From Diplolepis rosae (lineage: Eukaryota; Arthropoda; Insecta; Hymenoptera; Diplolepididae), in assembly GCA_030998225.1 (NCBI GenBank), contig JAPYXD010000679.1:1426001-1490000 (forward strand): DNA of 64,000 bases, read 5' to 3'. This document shows, piece by piece, positions 39,525 to 51,369 of this stretch; the first letter of the stretch is position 1, and each line of letters begins with the position of its first letter. The notes beneath the pieces are model-generated. The model was not told where the DNA came from. It searched no databases and worked only from the letters and a program-made list of their open reading frames with translations. Made by a program: the position numbers and the translations under genes.

Positions 39525-39943
39525 CTCAAATTTTAATTAATATTTTTATTAATGTGGCACAACGTGACCGCGCATCAAAAACCAAAGTCTTGTTTTGCTC
39601 CACGTTCTTTGTTTTCGAGATAATTCACAGAGTTTTTCCAGAAATGGCTTCCCCGTGTCAAACTTTGTTAATTTTGGTTTCGCTCCGCAATCTCAAGTTT
39701 TAATTTATATTTTTATTAGTGTAGCACAACGTGACTGCAATCAAAATCCAGAGTCTTTTTTCATGCCACGTTCTTAGTTTTCGAGATAATTCAACGAGTT
39801 TGTCAACAAATGGCTTCCCTGGGTCAAACTTTCCTAATTTTGGTTTTGCCCCGCAAACTCCAATTTTAATTCATATTTTTATTGATGTAGAAAAAGGTGA
39901 CTGCAATCAAAAACCAAAGTCTTGTTTTGCGCCACGTTCTTAG
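39525..39943 (+). repeat. E cassette 14
   Basis: E1 has aaactcaaatttt. The third monomer has tgtcaacaaatgg instead of ggcaacaaatgg, and gcaaactccaatttt, so it is a chimera of E3 and an ordinary type B monomer, with a D tail. Confidence 0.75.
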
Positions 39944-40628
39944 TTTTAAAAATAATTCAACGAGTTTTTCAACAAATGGCTTCCCTGGGTCAAACTTTCC
40001 TAATTTTGGTGTCGCCCCGCAAACTCACATTTTAATTCATATTTTCATTAATGTAGCACAAAGTTACTGCAATCAAAACCAAAGTCTTTTTTCTCGCCAC
40101 GTTCTTAGTTTTCAAAATTATTCAAAGAGTTTTTTTAGAAATGGTTTCCCCGTGTCAAACTTTGTTAATTTTGGTTTAGCCCCGCAAACTCAAATTTTAA
40201 TTTATATTTTTATTAATGTAGCACAACGTGACTGCAATCACAAACCAAAGTCTATTTTCTCGCCACGTTCTTAGTTTTCGAGATTATTCAGAGTTTTTCC
40301 AGAAATGGCTTCCCCGTGTCAAACTTTGTTAATTTTGGTTTCGCCCCGCAAACTCAAATTTTAATTTATATTTTCATTAATGTAGCACAAAGTTACTGCA
40401 ATCAAAACCAAAGTCTTTTTTCTCGCCACGTTCTTAGTTTTCAAAATTATTCAAAGAGTTTTTCCAGAAATGGCTTCCCCGTGTCAAACTTTGTTAATTT
40501 TGGTTTCGCCCCGCAAACTCAAATTTTAATTTATATTTTCATTAATGTAGCACAAAGTTACTGCAATCAAAACCAAAGTCTTTTTTCTCGCCACGTTCTT
40601 AGTTTTCAAAATAATGCAAAGAGTTTGT

Positions 40629-41168
40629 CAACAAATGGCTTCCCTGGGTCAAACTTTCCTAATTTTGGTTTCGCCCCGCAAACTCAAATTTTAATTTGTT
40701 TTTTTTATTAGTGTAGCACAGCTTGACTGCAATCAAAAACCAAAGTCTTTTTTCACGCCGCGTTCTCAGTTTTCCAGATTATTCAAAGAGTTTTTCGAGA
40801 AATGGCTTCCCCGCGTCAAACTTTGTTAATTTTGGTTTCGCTCCGCAAACTCAAATTTTAATTCTTATTTTTATGAATGTAGCACAATGTGACTGCAATC
40901 AAAAACCAAAGTCTTTTTTGCGCCACGTTCTTAGTTTTCAAGATAATTCAACGAGTTTTTCAACAAATGGCTTCCCTGGGTCAAACTTTCCTAATTTTGG
41001 TTTCGCTCCGCATACTTAAATTTTCATTAATATTCTTAATAATGTAGCACAACGTGACTGCAATCAAAAACAAAAGTCTTTTTTTGCGCCACGTTCTTAG
41101 TTTTCGAGATAATTCAAAGAGTTTCTCCAGAAATGGTTTCCCTGTGTCAAACTTTGTTAATTTTCGTT
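40629..41168 (+). repeat. Long-range duplicate, copy 2 (partner 19,276-19,816)
   Basis: This is the partner of the 129-monomer-spaced duplication. The aatttgttttttttatta marker occurs only five times in the window (near 19,343, 40,695, 47,660, 52,473 and 56,285), so the pairing is not a chance match of common monomers. Confidence 0.8.
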
Positions 41169-41837
41169 TTGCTCTTCAAACTAAAATTTTAATTTATATT
41201 TTTATTAATGTAGCACAAAGTTACTGCAATCAAAACCAAAGTCTTTTTTCTCGCCACGTTCTTAGTTTTCAAAATTATTCAAAGAGTTTTTCCAGAAATG
41301 GCTTCCCTGTGTCAAACTTTCCTAATTTTGGTTTCGCCCCGCAAACTCAAATTTTAATTTATATTTTCATGAATGTAGCACAAAGTTACTGCAATCAAAA
41401 CCAAAGTCTTTTTTCTAGCCACGTTCTTAGTTTTCGAGATTATTCAAAGAGTTTTTCCAGAAATGGCTTCCCCGTGTCAAACTTTGTTAATTTTGGTTTC
41501 GCCCCGCAAACTCAAATTTTAATTTATATTTTCATTAATGTAGCACAAAGTTACTGCAATCAAAACCAAAGTCTTTTTTCTCGCCACGTTCTTAGTTTTC
41601 AAAATTATTCAAAGAGTTTTTCCAGAAATGGCTTCCCTGTGTCAAACTTTCCTAATTTTGGTTTCGCCCCGCAAACTCAAATTTTAATTTATATTTTCAT
41701 GAATGTAGCACAACGTTACTGCAATCAAAAACCAAAGTCTTTTTTCTCGCCACGTTCTTAGTTTTCGAGATTATTCGAAGAGTTTTTCCAGAAATGGCTT
41801 CCCCGTGTCAAACTTTGTTAATTTTGGTTTCGCTCCG

Positions 41838-42094
41838 CAAACTGAAATTTTAATTAATATTTTTATTAATGTGGCACAACGTGACCGCGCATCAAAAACC
41901 AAAGTCTTGTTTTGCTCCACGTTCTTTGTTTTCGAGATAATTCACAGAGTTTTTCCAGAAATGGCTTCCCCGTGTCAAACTTTGTTAATTTTGGTTTCGC
42001 TCCGCAATCTCAAGTTTTAATTTATATTTTTATTAGTGTAGCACAACGTGACTGCAATCAAAAACCAAAGTCTTTTTTCTCGCCACGTTCTTAG
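41838..42094 (+). repeat. E cassette 15, E3 missing
   Basis: E1 and E2 are present (attcacagag in E2). E2 ends with aaaaaccaaagtc and runs into a type A monomer with gttaaatttgg and then S monomers. It marks the right edge of the central domain. Confidence 0.75.
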
Positions 42095-42239
42095 TTTTCG
42101 AGATTATTCGAAGAGTTTTTCCAGAAATGGCTTCCCCGTGTCAAACTTTGTTAAATTTGGTTTCGCTCCGCAAACTGAAATTTTAATTCGTATTTTTATT
42201 AGTGTAGCACAGCTTGACTGCAATCAAAAACCAAAGTCT

Positions 42240-44060
42240 TTTTTCTCGCCGCGTTCTTCGTTTTCCAGATTATTCAAAGAGTTTTTCGAGAAATGGCTTC
42301 CCGCGTCAAACTTTGTTAATTTTGGATTCGCTCCGCAAACTCAAATTTTAATTCTTATTTTTATGAATGTAGCACAACGTATCTGCAATTAAAAACCAAA
42401 GTCTTTCTTCTCGCCGCGTTCTTAGTTTTCCAGATTATTCAAAGAGTTTTTCGAGAAATGGCTTCCCCGCGTCAAACTTTGTTAATTTTGGTTTCGCTCC
42501 GCGAACTCAAATTTTAATTCTTATTTTTATGAATGTAGCACAATGTGAATGCAATCAAAAACCAAAGTCTATTTTCTCGCCACGTTCTTAGTTTTCCAGA
42601 TTATTCGAAGAGTTTTTCCAGAAATGGCTTCCCCGTGTCAAACTTTGTTAAATTTGGTTTCGCTCCGCAAACTGAAATTTTAATTTGTATTTTTATAAGC
42701 GTATCACAGCTTGACTGCAATCAAAAACAAAAGTCTTTTTTTGCGCCACGTTCTTAGTTTTCGAGATAATTCAAAGAGTTTCTCCAGAAATGGCTTCCGT
42801 GGGTCAAACTTTCCTAATTTTGGTTTCGCCCCGCAAACTCAAATTTTAATTCATATTTTTATTAGTGTAGCACAGCTTGACTGCAATCAAAAACCAAAGC
42901 CTTTTCCTCGCCGCGTTCTTAGTTTTCCAGATTATTCAAAGAGTTTTTCGAGAAATGGCTTCCCCGCGTCAAACTTTGTTAATTTTGGATTCGCTCCGCA
43001 AACTCAAATTTTAATTCTTATTTTTATGAATGTAGCACAACGTATCTGCAATTAAAAACCAAAGTCTTTTTTCTCGCCGCGTTCTTAGTTTTCCAGATTA
43101 TTCAAAGAGTTTTTCGAGAAATGGCTTCCCCGCGTCAAAATTTTGTTAATTTTGGTTTCGCTCCGCAAACTCAAATTTTAATTCTTTTTTTGATGAATGT
43201 AGCACAATGTGACTGCAATCAAAAACCAAAGTTTTTTCTCGCCGCGTTCTTAGTTTTCCAGATTATTCAAAGTGTTTTTCGAGAAATGGCTTCCCCGCGT
43301 CAAACTTTGTTAATTTTCGTTTCGCTCCGCAAACTCAAATTTTAATTTATATTTTCATTAATGTAGCATAAAGTTACTGCAATCAAAAACCAAAGTCTTT
43401 TTTCTCGCCGCGTTCGTAGTTTTCCAGATTATTCAAAGAGTTTTTCGAGAAATGGCTTCCCCGCGTCAAACTTTGTTAATTTTGGTTTCGCTCCGCAAAC
43501 TCAAATTTTAATTCTTATTTTTATGAATGTAGCACAATGTGACTGCAATCAAAAACCAAAGTCTTTTTTCTCGCCGCGTTCTTAGTTTTCCAGATTATTC
43601 AAAGAGTTTTTCGAGAAATGGCTTCCCCGCGTCAAACTTTGTTAATTTTGGTTTCGCACCGCAAACTCAAATTTTAATTAATATTTTAATGAATGTAGCA
43701 CAACGTAACTGCAATAAAAAACCAAAGTCTTTTTTCTCGCCGCGTTCTTAGTTTTCCAGATTATTCAAAGAGTTTTTCGAGAAAATGGCTTCCCGCGTCA
43801 AAATTTTGTTAATTTTGGTTTCGCTCCGCAAACTCAAATTTTAATTCTTATTTTTAGGAATGTAGCACAACGTATCTGCAATTAAAAACCAAAGTCTTTT
43901 TTCTCGCCGCGTTCTTAGTTGTCCAGATTATTCTATGAGTTTTTCGAGTAATGGCTTCCCCGCGTAAAACTTTGTTAATTTTGGTTTCGCTCCGCAAACT
44001 CAAATTTTAATTCTTATTTTTATGAATGTAGCACAATGTGAATGCAATCAAAAACCAAAG
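42240..44060 (+). repeat. Homogenised run of S-type monomers
   Basis: The S signature (ctcgccgcgttc, ttttccagattattc, ttttcgagaaatgg, ccgcgtcaaac) occurs at 42,247 and 42,413 and then in seven consecutive monomers at 42,910, 43,076, 43,241, 43,407, 43,574, 43,740 and 43,907. Elsewhere this type is a single monomer between others. Several copies also share gcacaacgtatctgcaatt. This looks like a recent local expansion. Small private changes (cgttcgtag at 43,411, agttgtccag at 43,917) show that the copies are not an exact duplicate of one unit. Confidence 0.85.
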
Positions 44061-44239
44061 TCTTTTTTGCGCCACGTTCTTAGTTTTCAAGATAATTCAA
44101 CGAGTTTTTCAACAAATGGCTTCCCTGGGTCAAACTTTCCTAATTTTGGTTTCGCTCCGCATACTTAAATTTTCATTAATATTCTTAATAATGTAGCACA
44201 ACGTGACTGCAATCAAAAACAAAAGTCTTTTTTCTAGCC

Positions 44240-44930
44240 ACGTTCTTAGTTTTCGAGATAATTCAAAGAATTTTTCCAGAAATGGCTTCCCTGGGTCAAA
44301 CTTTCCTAATTTTGTTTTCGCTCCGCATACTTAAATTTTCATAAATATTATTAATAATATAGCACAACGTGACTGCAATCAAAAACAAAAGTCTTTTTTT
44401 GCGCCACGTTCTTAGTTTTCGAGATAATTCAAAGAGTTTCTCCAGAAATGGCTTCCGTGGGTCAAACTTTCCTAATTTTGGTTTCGCCCCGCAAACTCAA
44501 ATTCTAATTTATATTTTTATTAATGTAGCAGAACGTGACTGCAATCAAAAACCAAAGTCTTTTTTTGCGCCACGTTCTTAGTTTTCGAGATAATTCAAAG
44601 AGTTTCTCCAGAAATGGCTTCCGTGGGTCAAACTTTCCTAATTTTGGTTTCGCCCCGCAAACTCAAATTCTAATTTATATTTTTATTAATGTAGCAGAAT
44701 GTGACTGCAATCAAAAACAAACATCTTTTTTCTAGCCACGTTCTTAGTTTTCGAGATTATTCAACGAGTTTTTCCCCAAATGGCTTCCCTGTGTCAAACT
44801 TTGTTAATTTTGGTTTCGTTCCGCAAACTAAAATTTTGATTAATTTTTTTATTAATGTAGCACAACGTGACTGCAATCAAAAACAAAAGTCTTTTTTCTA
44901 GCCACGTTCATTTGTTTTCAAAATTATTCA
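44240..44930 (+). repeat. Duplicate segment, copy 1 (partner 50,378-51,067, offset 6,137 bp)
   Basis: The segment shares rare states with its partner: caaagaatttttccag, ttcataaatatt, aataatatagcac, two successive ggcttccgtgggtc monomers, caaacatctttttt and gccacgttcatttg. The last marker is at 44,901 and 51,038, with a third occurrence at 46,228 in an overlapping duplication. Confidence 0.82.
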
Positions 44931-44989
44931 AAGAGTTTTTCCAGAAATGGCTTCCCCGTGTCAAACTTTGTTAATTTTGGTTTCGCTCC

Positions 44990-45247
44990 GCAAACTCAAA
45001 TTTTAATTAATATTTTTATTAAGGTGGCACAACGTGACCGCGCATCAAAAACCAAAGTATTTTTTTGCTCCACGTTCTTAGTTTTCGAGATATTTCAACG
45101 AGTTTGGCAACAAATGGCTTCCCTGGGTCAAACTTTCCTAATTTTGGTTTTGCCCCGCAAACTCAAATTTTAATTTATATTTTTATTAATGTAGAAAAAG
45201 GTGACTGCAATCAAAAACCAAAGTATTCTTTTGCGCCACGTTCTTAG
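44990..45247 (+). repeat. E1-E3 fusion lacking E2
   Basis: E1 (aaggtggcac and gaccgcgcatc) runs into gagatatttcaacg and ggcaacaaatgg, the E3 signature, with no E2 between. A D tail follows, then aagtattcttttgcg. A one-monomer deletion of a complete cassette would give this arrangement. Confidence 0.75.
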
Positions 45248-46339
45248 TTTTCAAAATAATTCAAAGAGTTTTCAACAAATGGCTTCCATGGGTCAAACTT
45301 TCCTAATTTTGGTTTCGCCCCGCAAACTCAAATTTTAATTTATATTTTCATGAATGTAGCACAACGTTACTGCAATCAAAAACCAAAGTCTTTTTTCTCG
45401 CCACGTTCTTATTTTTCGAGATTATTCGAAGAGTTTTTCCAGAAATGGCTTCCCCGTGTCAAACTTTCCTAATTTTGGTTTCGCCCCGCAAACTCCAATT
45501 TTAATTCATATTTTTATTAGTGTAGCACAGCTTGACTGCAATCAAAAACCAAAGCCTTTTCCTCGCCGCGTTCTTAGTTTTCCAGATTATTCAAAGAGTT
45601 TTTCGAGAAATGGCATCCCTGGGTCAAACTTTGTTAATTTTGGTTTCGTTCCGCAAACTCAAATTTTAATTCTTATTTTTATGAATGTAGCACAACGTAT
45701 CTGCAATTAAAAACCAAAGTCTTTTTTTGCGCCACGTCCTTAGTTTTCGAGATAATTCAAAGAGTTTTTCCAGAAATGGCTTCCCCGTGTGAAACTTTGT
45801 TAATTTTAGTTTCGCCCCGAAAACTCAATTTTTAATTAATATTTTATTTAATGTGGCAAAACTTGACGGCAATCAAAAACCAAAGTCTTTTTTGAGCCAC
45901 GTTCTTAGTTTTCAAGATAATTCAACGAGTTTTTCAACAAATGGCTTCCCTGGGTCAAACTTTCCTAATTTTGGTTTCGCCCCGCAAACTCAAATTGTAA
46001 TTTATATTTTTATTAATGTAGCAGAACGTGACTGCAATCAAAAACCAAAGTCTTTTTTCTAGCCACGTTCTTAGTTTTCGAGATTATTCAAAGAGTTTTT
46101 CCAGAAATGGCTTCCCCGTGTCAAACTTTGTTAATTTTGGTTTCGTTCCGCAAACTAAAATTTTGATTAATTTTTTTATTAATGTAGCACAACGTGACTG
46201 CAATCAAAAACAAAAGTCTTTTTTCTAGCCACGTTCATTTGTTTTCGAGATTATTCGAAGAGTTTTTCCAGAAATGGCTTCCCGTGTCAAACTTTGTTAA
46301 TTTTGGTTTCGCCCCGCAAACTGAAATTTTAATTAATAT

Positions 46340-46425
46340 TTTTAATACTGTGGCACAACGTGTCCTCGCATAAAACTCAATTGTGTCGTTTTGCTCGAAG
46401 TTCTTTTCTTTCGAGATTATTCACA
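46340..46425 (+). other. Clustered substitutions in an E1-like monomer
   Basis: The copy reads aatactgtggcac, gtgtcctcgcataaaactc, aattgtgtcg, tgctcgaagttc and ttttctttcg. The partner 4,810 bp downstream (about 51,150-51,235) reads gaccgcgcatcaaaaatc and ttgctccacgttc, close to consensus. The cluster therefore arose in this copy or is a sequencing or consensus artefact. Confidence 0.7.
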
Positions 46426-46559
46426 GAGTTTTTCCAGAAATGGCTTCCCCGTGTCAAACTGTTAATTTTGGTTTCGCCCCGCAATCTCAAGTTTTAATTT
46501 ATATTTTCATGAATGTAGCACAACGTTACTGCAATCAAAAACCAAAGTCTTTTTTCTCG

Positions 46560-48770
46560 CCACGTTCTTAGTTTTCGAGATTATTCGAAGAGTTTTTCCA
46601 GAAATGGCTTCCCCGTGTCAAACTTTGTTAATTTTGGTTTCGCTCCGCAAACTGAAATTTTAATTAATATTTTTATTAATGTGGCACAACGTGACCGCGC
46701 ATCAAAAACCAAAGTCTCGTTTTGCTCCACGTTCTTAGTTTTCGAGATAATTCAACGAGTTTGTCAACAAATGGCTTCCCTGGGTCAAACTTTCCTAATT
46801 TTGGTTTCGCCCCGCAAACTCCAATTTTAATTCATATTTTTATTAATGTAGAAAAAGGAGACTGCAATCAAAAACCAAAGTCTTTTTTTGCGCCACGTTC
46901 TTAGTTTTCAAAATAATTCAAAGAGTTTGTCAACAAATGGCTTCCATGGGTCAAACTTTCCTAATTTTGGTTTCGCACCGTAAACTCAAATTTAAATTTA
47001 TATTTTCATGAATGTAGCACAACGTTACTGCAATCAAAAACCAAAGTCTTTTTTCTCGCCACGTTCTTATTTTTCGAGATTATTCGAAGAGTTTTTCCAG
47101 AAATGGCTTCCCCGTGTCAAACTTTGTTAAATTTGGTTTCGCTCCGCAAACTGAAATTTTAATTTGTATTTTTATTAGTGTAGCACAGCTTGACTGCAAT
47201 CAAAAACCAAAGTCTTTTTTCTCGCCGCGTTCTTAGTTTTCCAGATTATTCAAAGAGTTTTTCGAGAAATGGCTTCCCCGCGTCAAACTTTGTTAATTTT
47301 GGTTTCGCTCCGCAAACTCAAATTTTAATTCTTATTTTTATGAATGTAGCACAACGTATCTGCAATTAAAAACCAAAGTCTTTTTTTGCGCCACGTCCTT
47401 AGTTTTCGAGATAATTCAAAGAGTTTTTCCAGAAATGGCTTCCCCGTGTGAAACTTTGTTAATTTTAGTTTCGCTCCGAAAACTCAAATTTTAATTTATA
47501 TTTTATTAATGTAGCACAACGTGACCGCGCATCAAAAACCAAAGTCTTTCTTTGCGCCACGTTCTTAGTTTTCGAGATAATTCAACGAGTTTGTCAACAA
47601 ATGGCTTCCCTCGGTCAAACTTTCCTAATTTTGGTTTCGCCCCGCAAACTCAAATTTTAATTTGTTTTTTTTATTAGTGTAGCACAGCTTGACTGCAATC
47701 AAAAACCAAAGTCTTTTTTCACGCCGCGTTCTCAGTTTTCCAGATTATTCAAAGAGTTTTTCGAGAAATGGCTTCCCCGCGTCAAACTTTGTTAATTTTG
47801 GTTTCGCTCCGCAAACTCAAATTTTAATTCTTATTTTTATGAATGTAGCACAATGTGAATGCAATCAAAAACCAAAGTCTTTTTTGCGCCACGTTCTTAG
47901 TTTTCAAGATAATTCAACGAGTTTTTCAACAAATGGCTTCCCTGGGTCAAACTTTCCTAATTTTGGTTTCGCTCCGCATACATAAATTTTCATTAATATT
48001 CTTAATAATGTAGCACAATGTGACTGCAATCAAAAACAAAAGTCTTTTTTTGCGCCACGTTCTTAGTTTTCGAGATAATTCAAAGAGTTTCTCCAGAAAT
48101 GGTTTCCCTGTGTCAAACTTTGTTAATTTTCATTTTGCTCTGCAAACTCAAATTTTAATTTATATTTTTATTAATGTAGCATAAAGTTACTGCAATCAAA
48201 AGCCAAAGACTTTCTTTGCGCCAAGTTCTTAGTTTTCGAGATTATTCAACGAGTTTGTCAACAAATGGCTTCCCTGGGTCAAACTTTCCTAATTTTGGTT
48301 TCGCCCCGCAAACTCAAATTTTAATTTGTATTTTTATTAGTGTAGCACAGCTTGACTGCAATCAAAAACCAAAGTCTATTTTCTCGCCAAGTTCTTAGTT
48401 TTCCAGATTATTCAAAGAGTTTTTCGAGAAATGGCTTCCCCGCGTCAAACTTTGTTAATTTTGGTTTCGCTCCGCAAACTCAAATTTTAATTCTTATTTT
48501 TATGAATGTAGCACAATGTGACGGCAATCCAAAACCAAAGTCTTTCTTGCTCTACGTTCTTAGTTTTCAAGATAATTCAACGAGTTTGTCAACAAATGGC
48601 TTCCCTGGGTCAAACTTTCCTAATTTTGGTTTCGCTCCGCATACTTAAATTTTCATTAATATTCTTAATAATGTAGCACAACGTGACTGCAATCAAAAAC
48701 AAAAGTCTTTTTTTGCGCCACGTTCTTAGTTTTCGAGATAATTCAAAGAGTTTCTCCAGAAATGGTTTCC
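46560..48770 (+). repeat. Triplicated block of about 13 monomers, copy 1
   Basis: The order is: type A with aaactgaaatttt, E1 variant, B with gaaaaaggagac tail, ccatgggtc monomer with gcaccgtaaactcaaattta, type A with gttaaatttgg, S, gtgtgaaac/ttttagtttcgctccg monomer, B with the aatttgttttttttatta tail, S, B/F, F and further units. Copies start near 46,560, 51,370 and 55,185 (offsets about 4,811 and 3,813 bp). Just upstream, copies 1 and 2 also share a 3 bp deletion, caaactgttaatt, at 46,458 and 51,267. Confidence 0.82.
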
Positions 48771-50139
48771 CTGTGTCAAACTTTGTTAATTTTGGTTTCG
48801 CTCCGCAAACTCAAATTTTAATTTATATTTTCATTAATGTAGCACAAAGTTACTGCAATCAAAAACCAAAGTCTTTTTTCTCGACACGTTCTTAGTTTTC
48901 TATATTATTCAAAGAGTTTTTAAAGAAATGGATTCCCCGTGTCAAATTTTTGTTAATTTTGGTTTCGCCCCGCAAACTCAAATTTTAATTTATATTTTCA
49001 TTAATGTAGCACAAAGTTACTGCAATCAAAACCAAAGTCTTTTTTCTCGCCACGTTCTAAGTTTTCAAAATTATTCAAAGAGTTTTTCCAGAAATGGTTT
49101 CCCCGTGTCAAACTTTGTTAATTTTCGTTTTGCTCCGTAAACTCAAATTTTAATTTATATTTTTATTAATGTAGCACAACGTGACTGCAATCACAAACCA
49201 AAGTCTTTTTTCTAGCCACGTTCTTAGTTTTCGAGATTATTCAAAGAGTTTTTCCAGAAATGGTTTCCCCGTGTCAAATTTTGTTAACTTTGGTTTCGCC
49301 CCGCAAACTCAAATTTTAATTTATATTTTGATTAATGCAGCACAAAGTTACTGCAATCAAAACCAAAGTCTTTTTTCTGGCCACGTTCTTAGTTTTCAAA
49401 ATTATTCAAAGAGTTTCTCCAGAAATGGCTTCCCCGCGTCAAACTTTGTTAATTTTGGTTTCGCTCCGCAAACTCAAATTTTAATTCTTATTTTTATGAA
49501 TGTAGCACAATGTGACGGCAATCCAAAACCAAAGTCTTTCTTGCTCTACGTTCTTAGTTTTCAAGATAATTCAACGAGTTTGTCAACAAATGGCTTCCCT
49601 GGGTCAAACTTTCCTAATTTTGGTTTCGCTCCGCATACTCAAATTTTAATTAATATTTTTAATAATGTAGCACAAAGTGACTGCGATCAAAAACAAAAGT
49701 CTTTTTTTGCGCCACGTTCTTAGTTTTCGAGATAATTCAAAGAGTTTCTCCAGAAATGGTTTCCCCGTGTCAAACTTTGTTAATTTTGGTGTCGCCCCGC
49801 AAACTCACATTTTAATTCATATTTTTATTAATGTAGCATAAAGTTACTGCAATCAAAAACCAAAGTCTTTTTTCTCGCCACGTTCTTAATTTTCGAGATT
49901 ATTCAAAGAGTTTTTCCAGAAATGGTTTCCCCGTGTCAAATTTTGTTAATTTTGGTTTCGCCCCGCAAACTCAAATTTTAATTTATATTTTAATTAATGT
50001 AGCACAAAGTTACTGCAATCAAAACCAAAGTCTATTTTCTCGCCACGTTCTTAGTTTTCAAAAATATTCAAAGAGTTTTTCCAGAAATGGTTTCCCCGCG
50101 TCAAACTTTGTTAGTTTTGGTTTCGCTCCGCAAACTCAA

Positions 50140-50350
50140 ATTTTAATTCATATTTTTATCAATGTGGCACAACGTGACCGCGCATCAAAAACCAAAGTCT
50201 TGTTTTGCTCCACGTTCTTTGTTTTCGAGATAATTCACAGAGTTTTTCCAGAAATGGCTTCCCCGTGTCAAACTTTGTTAATTTTGGTTTCGCCCCGCAA
50301 ACTACAATTTTAATTCATATTTTTATTAATGTAGTACAACGTGAAGGCAA
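50140..50350 (+). repeat. E1-E2 pair with altered E2 tail
   Basis: E1 with tttttatcaatgtggcac is followed by E2 with attcacagag, gccccgcaaactacaatttt and gtagtacaacgtgaaggc. The actacaatttt/gtagtac combination otherwise occurs only in cassette 17. Confidence 0.7.
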
Positions 50351-50377
50351 TCAAAACCAAAGTCTTTTTTTGCGCCA

Positions 50378-51067
50378 CGTCCTTAGTTTTCGAGATAATT
50401 CAAAGAATTTTTCCAGAAATGGCTTCCCTGGGTCAAACTTTCCTAATTTTGTTTTCGCTCCGCATACTTAAATTTTCATAAATATTCTTAATAATATAGC
50501 ACAACGTGACTGCAATCAAAAACAAAAGTCTTTTTTTGCGCCACGTTCTTAGTTTTCGAGATAATTCAAAGATTTTCTCCAGAAATGGCTTCCGTGGGTC
50601 AAACTTTCCTAATTTTGGTTTCGCCCCGCAAATTCAAATTCTAATTTATATTTTTATTAATGTAGCAGAACGTGACTGCAATCAAAAACCAAAGTCTTTT
50701 TTTGCGCCACGTTCTTAGTTTTCGAGATAATTCAAAGAGTTTCTCCAGAAATGGCTTCCGTGGGTCAAACTTTCCTAATTTTGGTTTCGCCCCGCAAACT
50801 CAAATTCTAATTTATATTTTTATTAATGTAGCAGAATGTGACTGCAATCAAAAACAAACATCTTTTTTCTAGCCACGTTCTTAGTTTTCGAGATTATTCA
50901 AAGAGTTTTTCCAGAAATGGCTTCCCCGTGTCAAACTTTGTTAATTTTGGTTTCGTTCCGCAAACTAAAATTTTGATTAATTTTTTTATTAATGTAGCAC
51001 AACGTGACTGCAATCAAAAACAAAAGTCTTTTTTCTAGCCACGTTCATTTGTTTTCGAGATTATTCG
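50378..51067 (+). repeat. Duplicate segment, copy 2 (partner 44,240-44,930)
   Basis: This partner is 37 monomers downstream with the same succession of rare variants. Its right part also matches 46,028-46,257 at an offset of 4,810 bp, so two duplication events overlap here. Confidence 0.82.
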
Positions 51068-51369
51068 AAGAGTTTTTCCAGAAATGGCTTCCCCGTGTCA
51101 AACTTTGTTAATTTTGGTTTCGCTCCGCAAACTCAACTTTTAATTAATATTTTCATTAATGTGGCACAACGTGACCGCGCATCAAAAATCAAAGTCTTGT
51201 TTTGCTCCACGTTCTTTGTTTTCTAAATTATTCAAAGAGTTTTTCCAGAAATGGCTTCCCCGTGTCAAACTGTTAATTTTGGTTTCGCCCCGCAATCTCA
51301 AGTTTTAATTTATATTTTCATGAATGTAGCACACCGTTACTGAAATCAAAAACCAAAGTCTTTTTTCTC

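Larger units (their letters stand above)
9700..42100 (+). repeat. Central array domain organised by E cassettes
   Basis: Most E1-E2-E3 cassettes lie here, together with type H monomers (tttttttagaaatgg with gctccgtaaac), type F monomers (ccgcatacttaaattttc) and C monomers (gagccacgtccttagatttc). Intervals between E1 markers correspond to about 6, 7, 9, 10, 10, 10, 10, 11, 13, 14, 14, 16, 16, 17 and 26 monomers, so the order is recurrent but not a strict single-period HOR. Domain edges are approximate. Confidence 0.7.

Noticed and set aside
41054..41761. Longest frame (235 codons) as a repeat protein gene
   Set aside because: The start is GTG, which is unlikely in a eukaryotic satellite context. 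Type A/B differences alter amino acids freely, and no promoter, intron or flanking unique sequence is present.
42240..44060. Inserted foreign element suggested by the sudden change of monomer sequence
   Set aside because: All units remain in the 165-167 bp register and are an S-type variant found singly elsewhere in the array.
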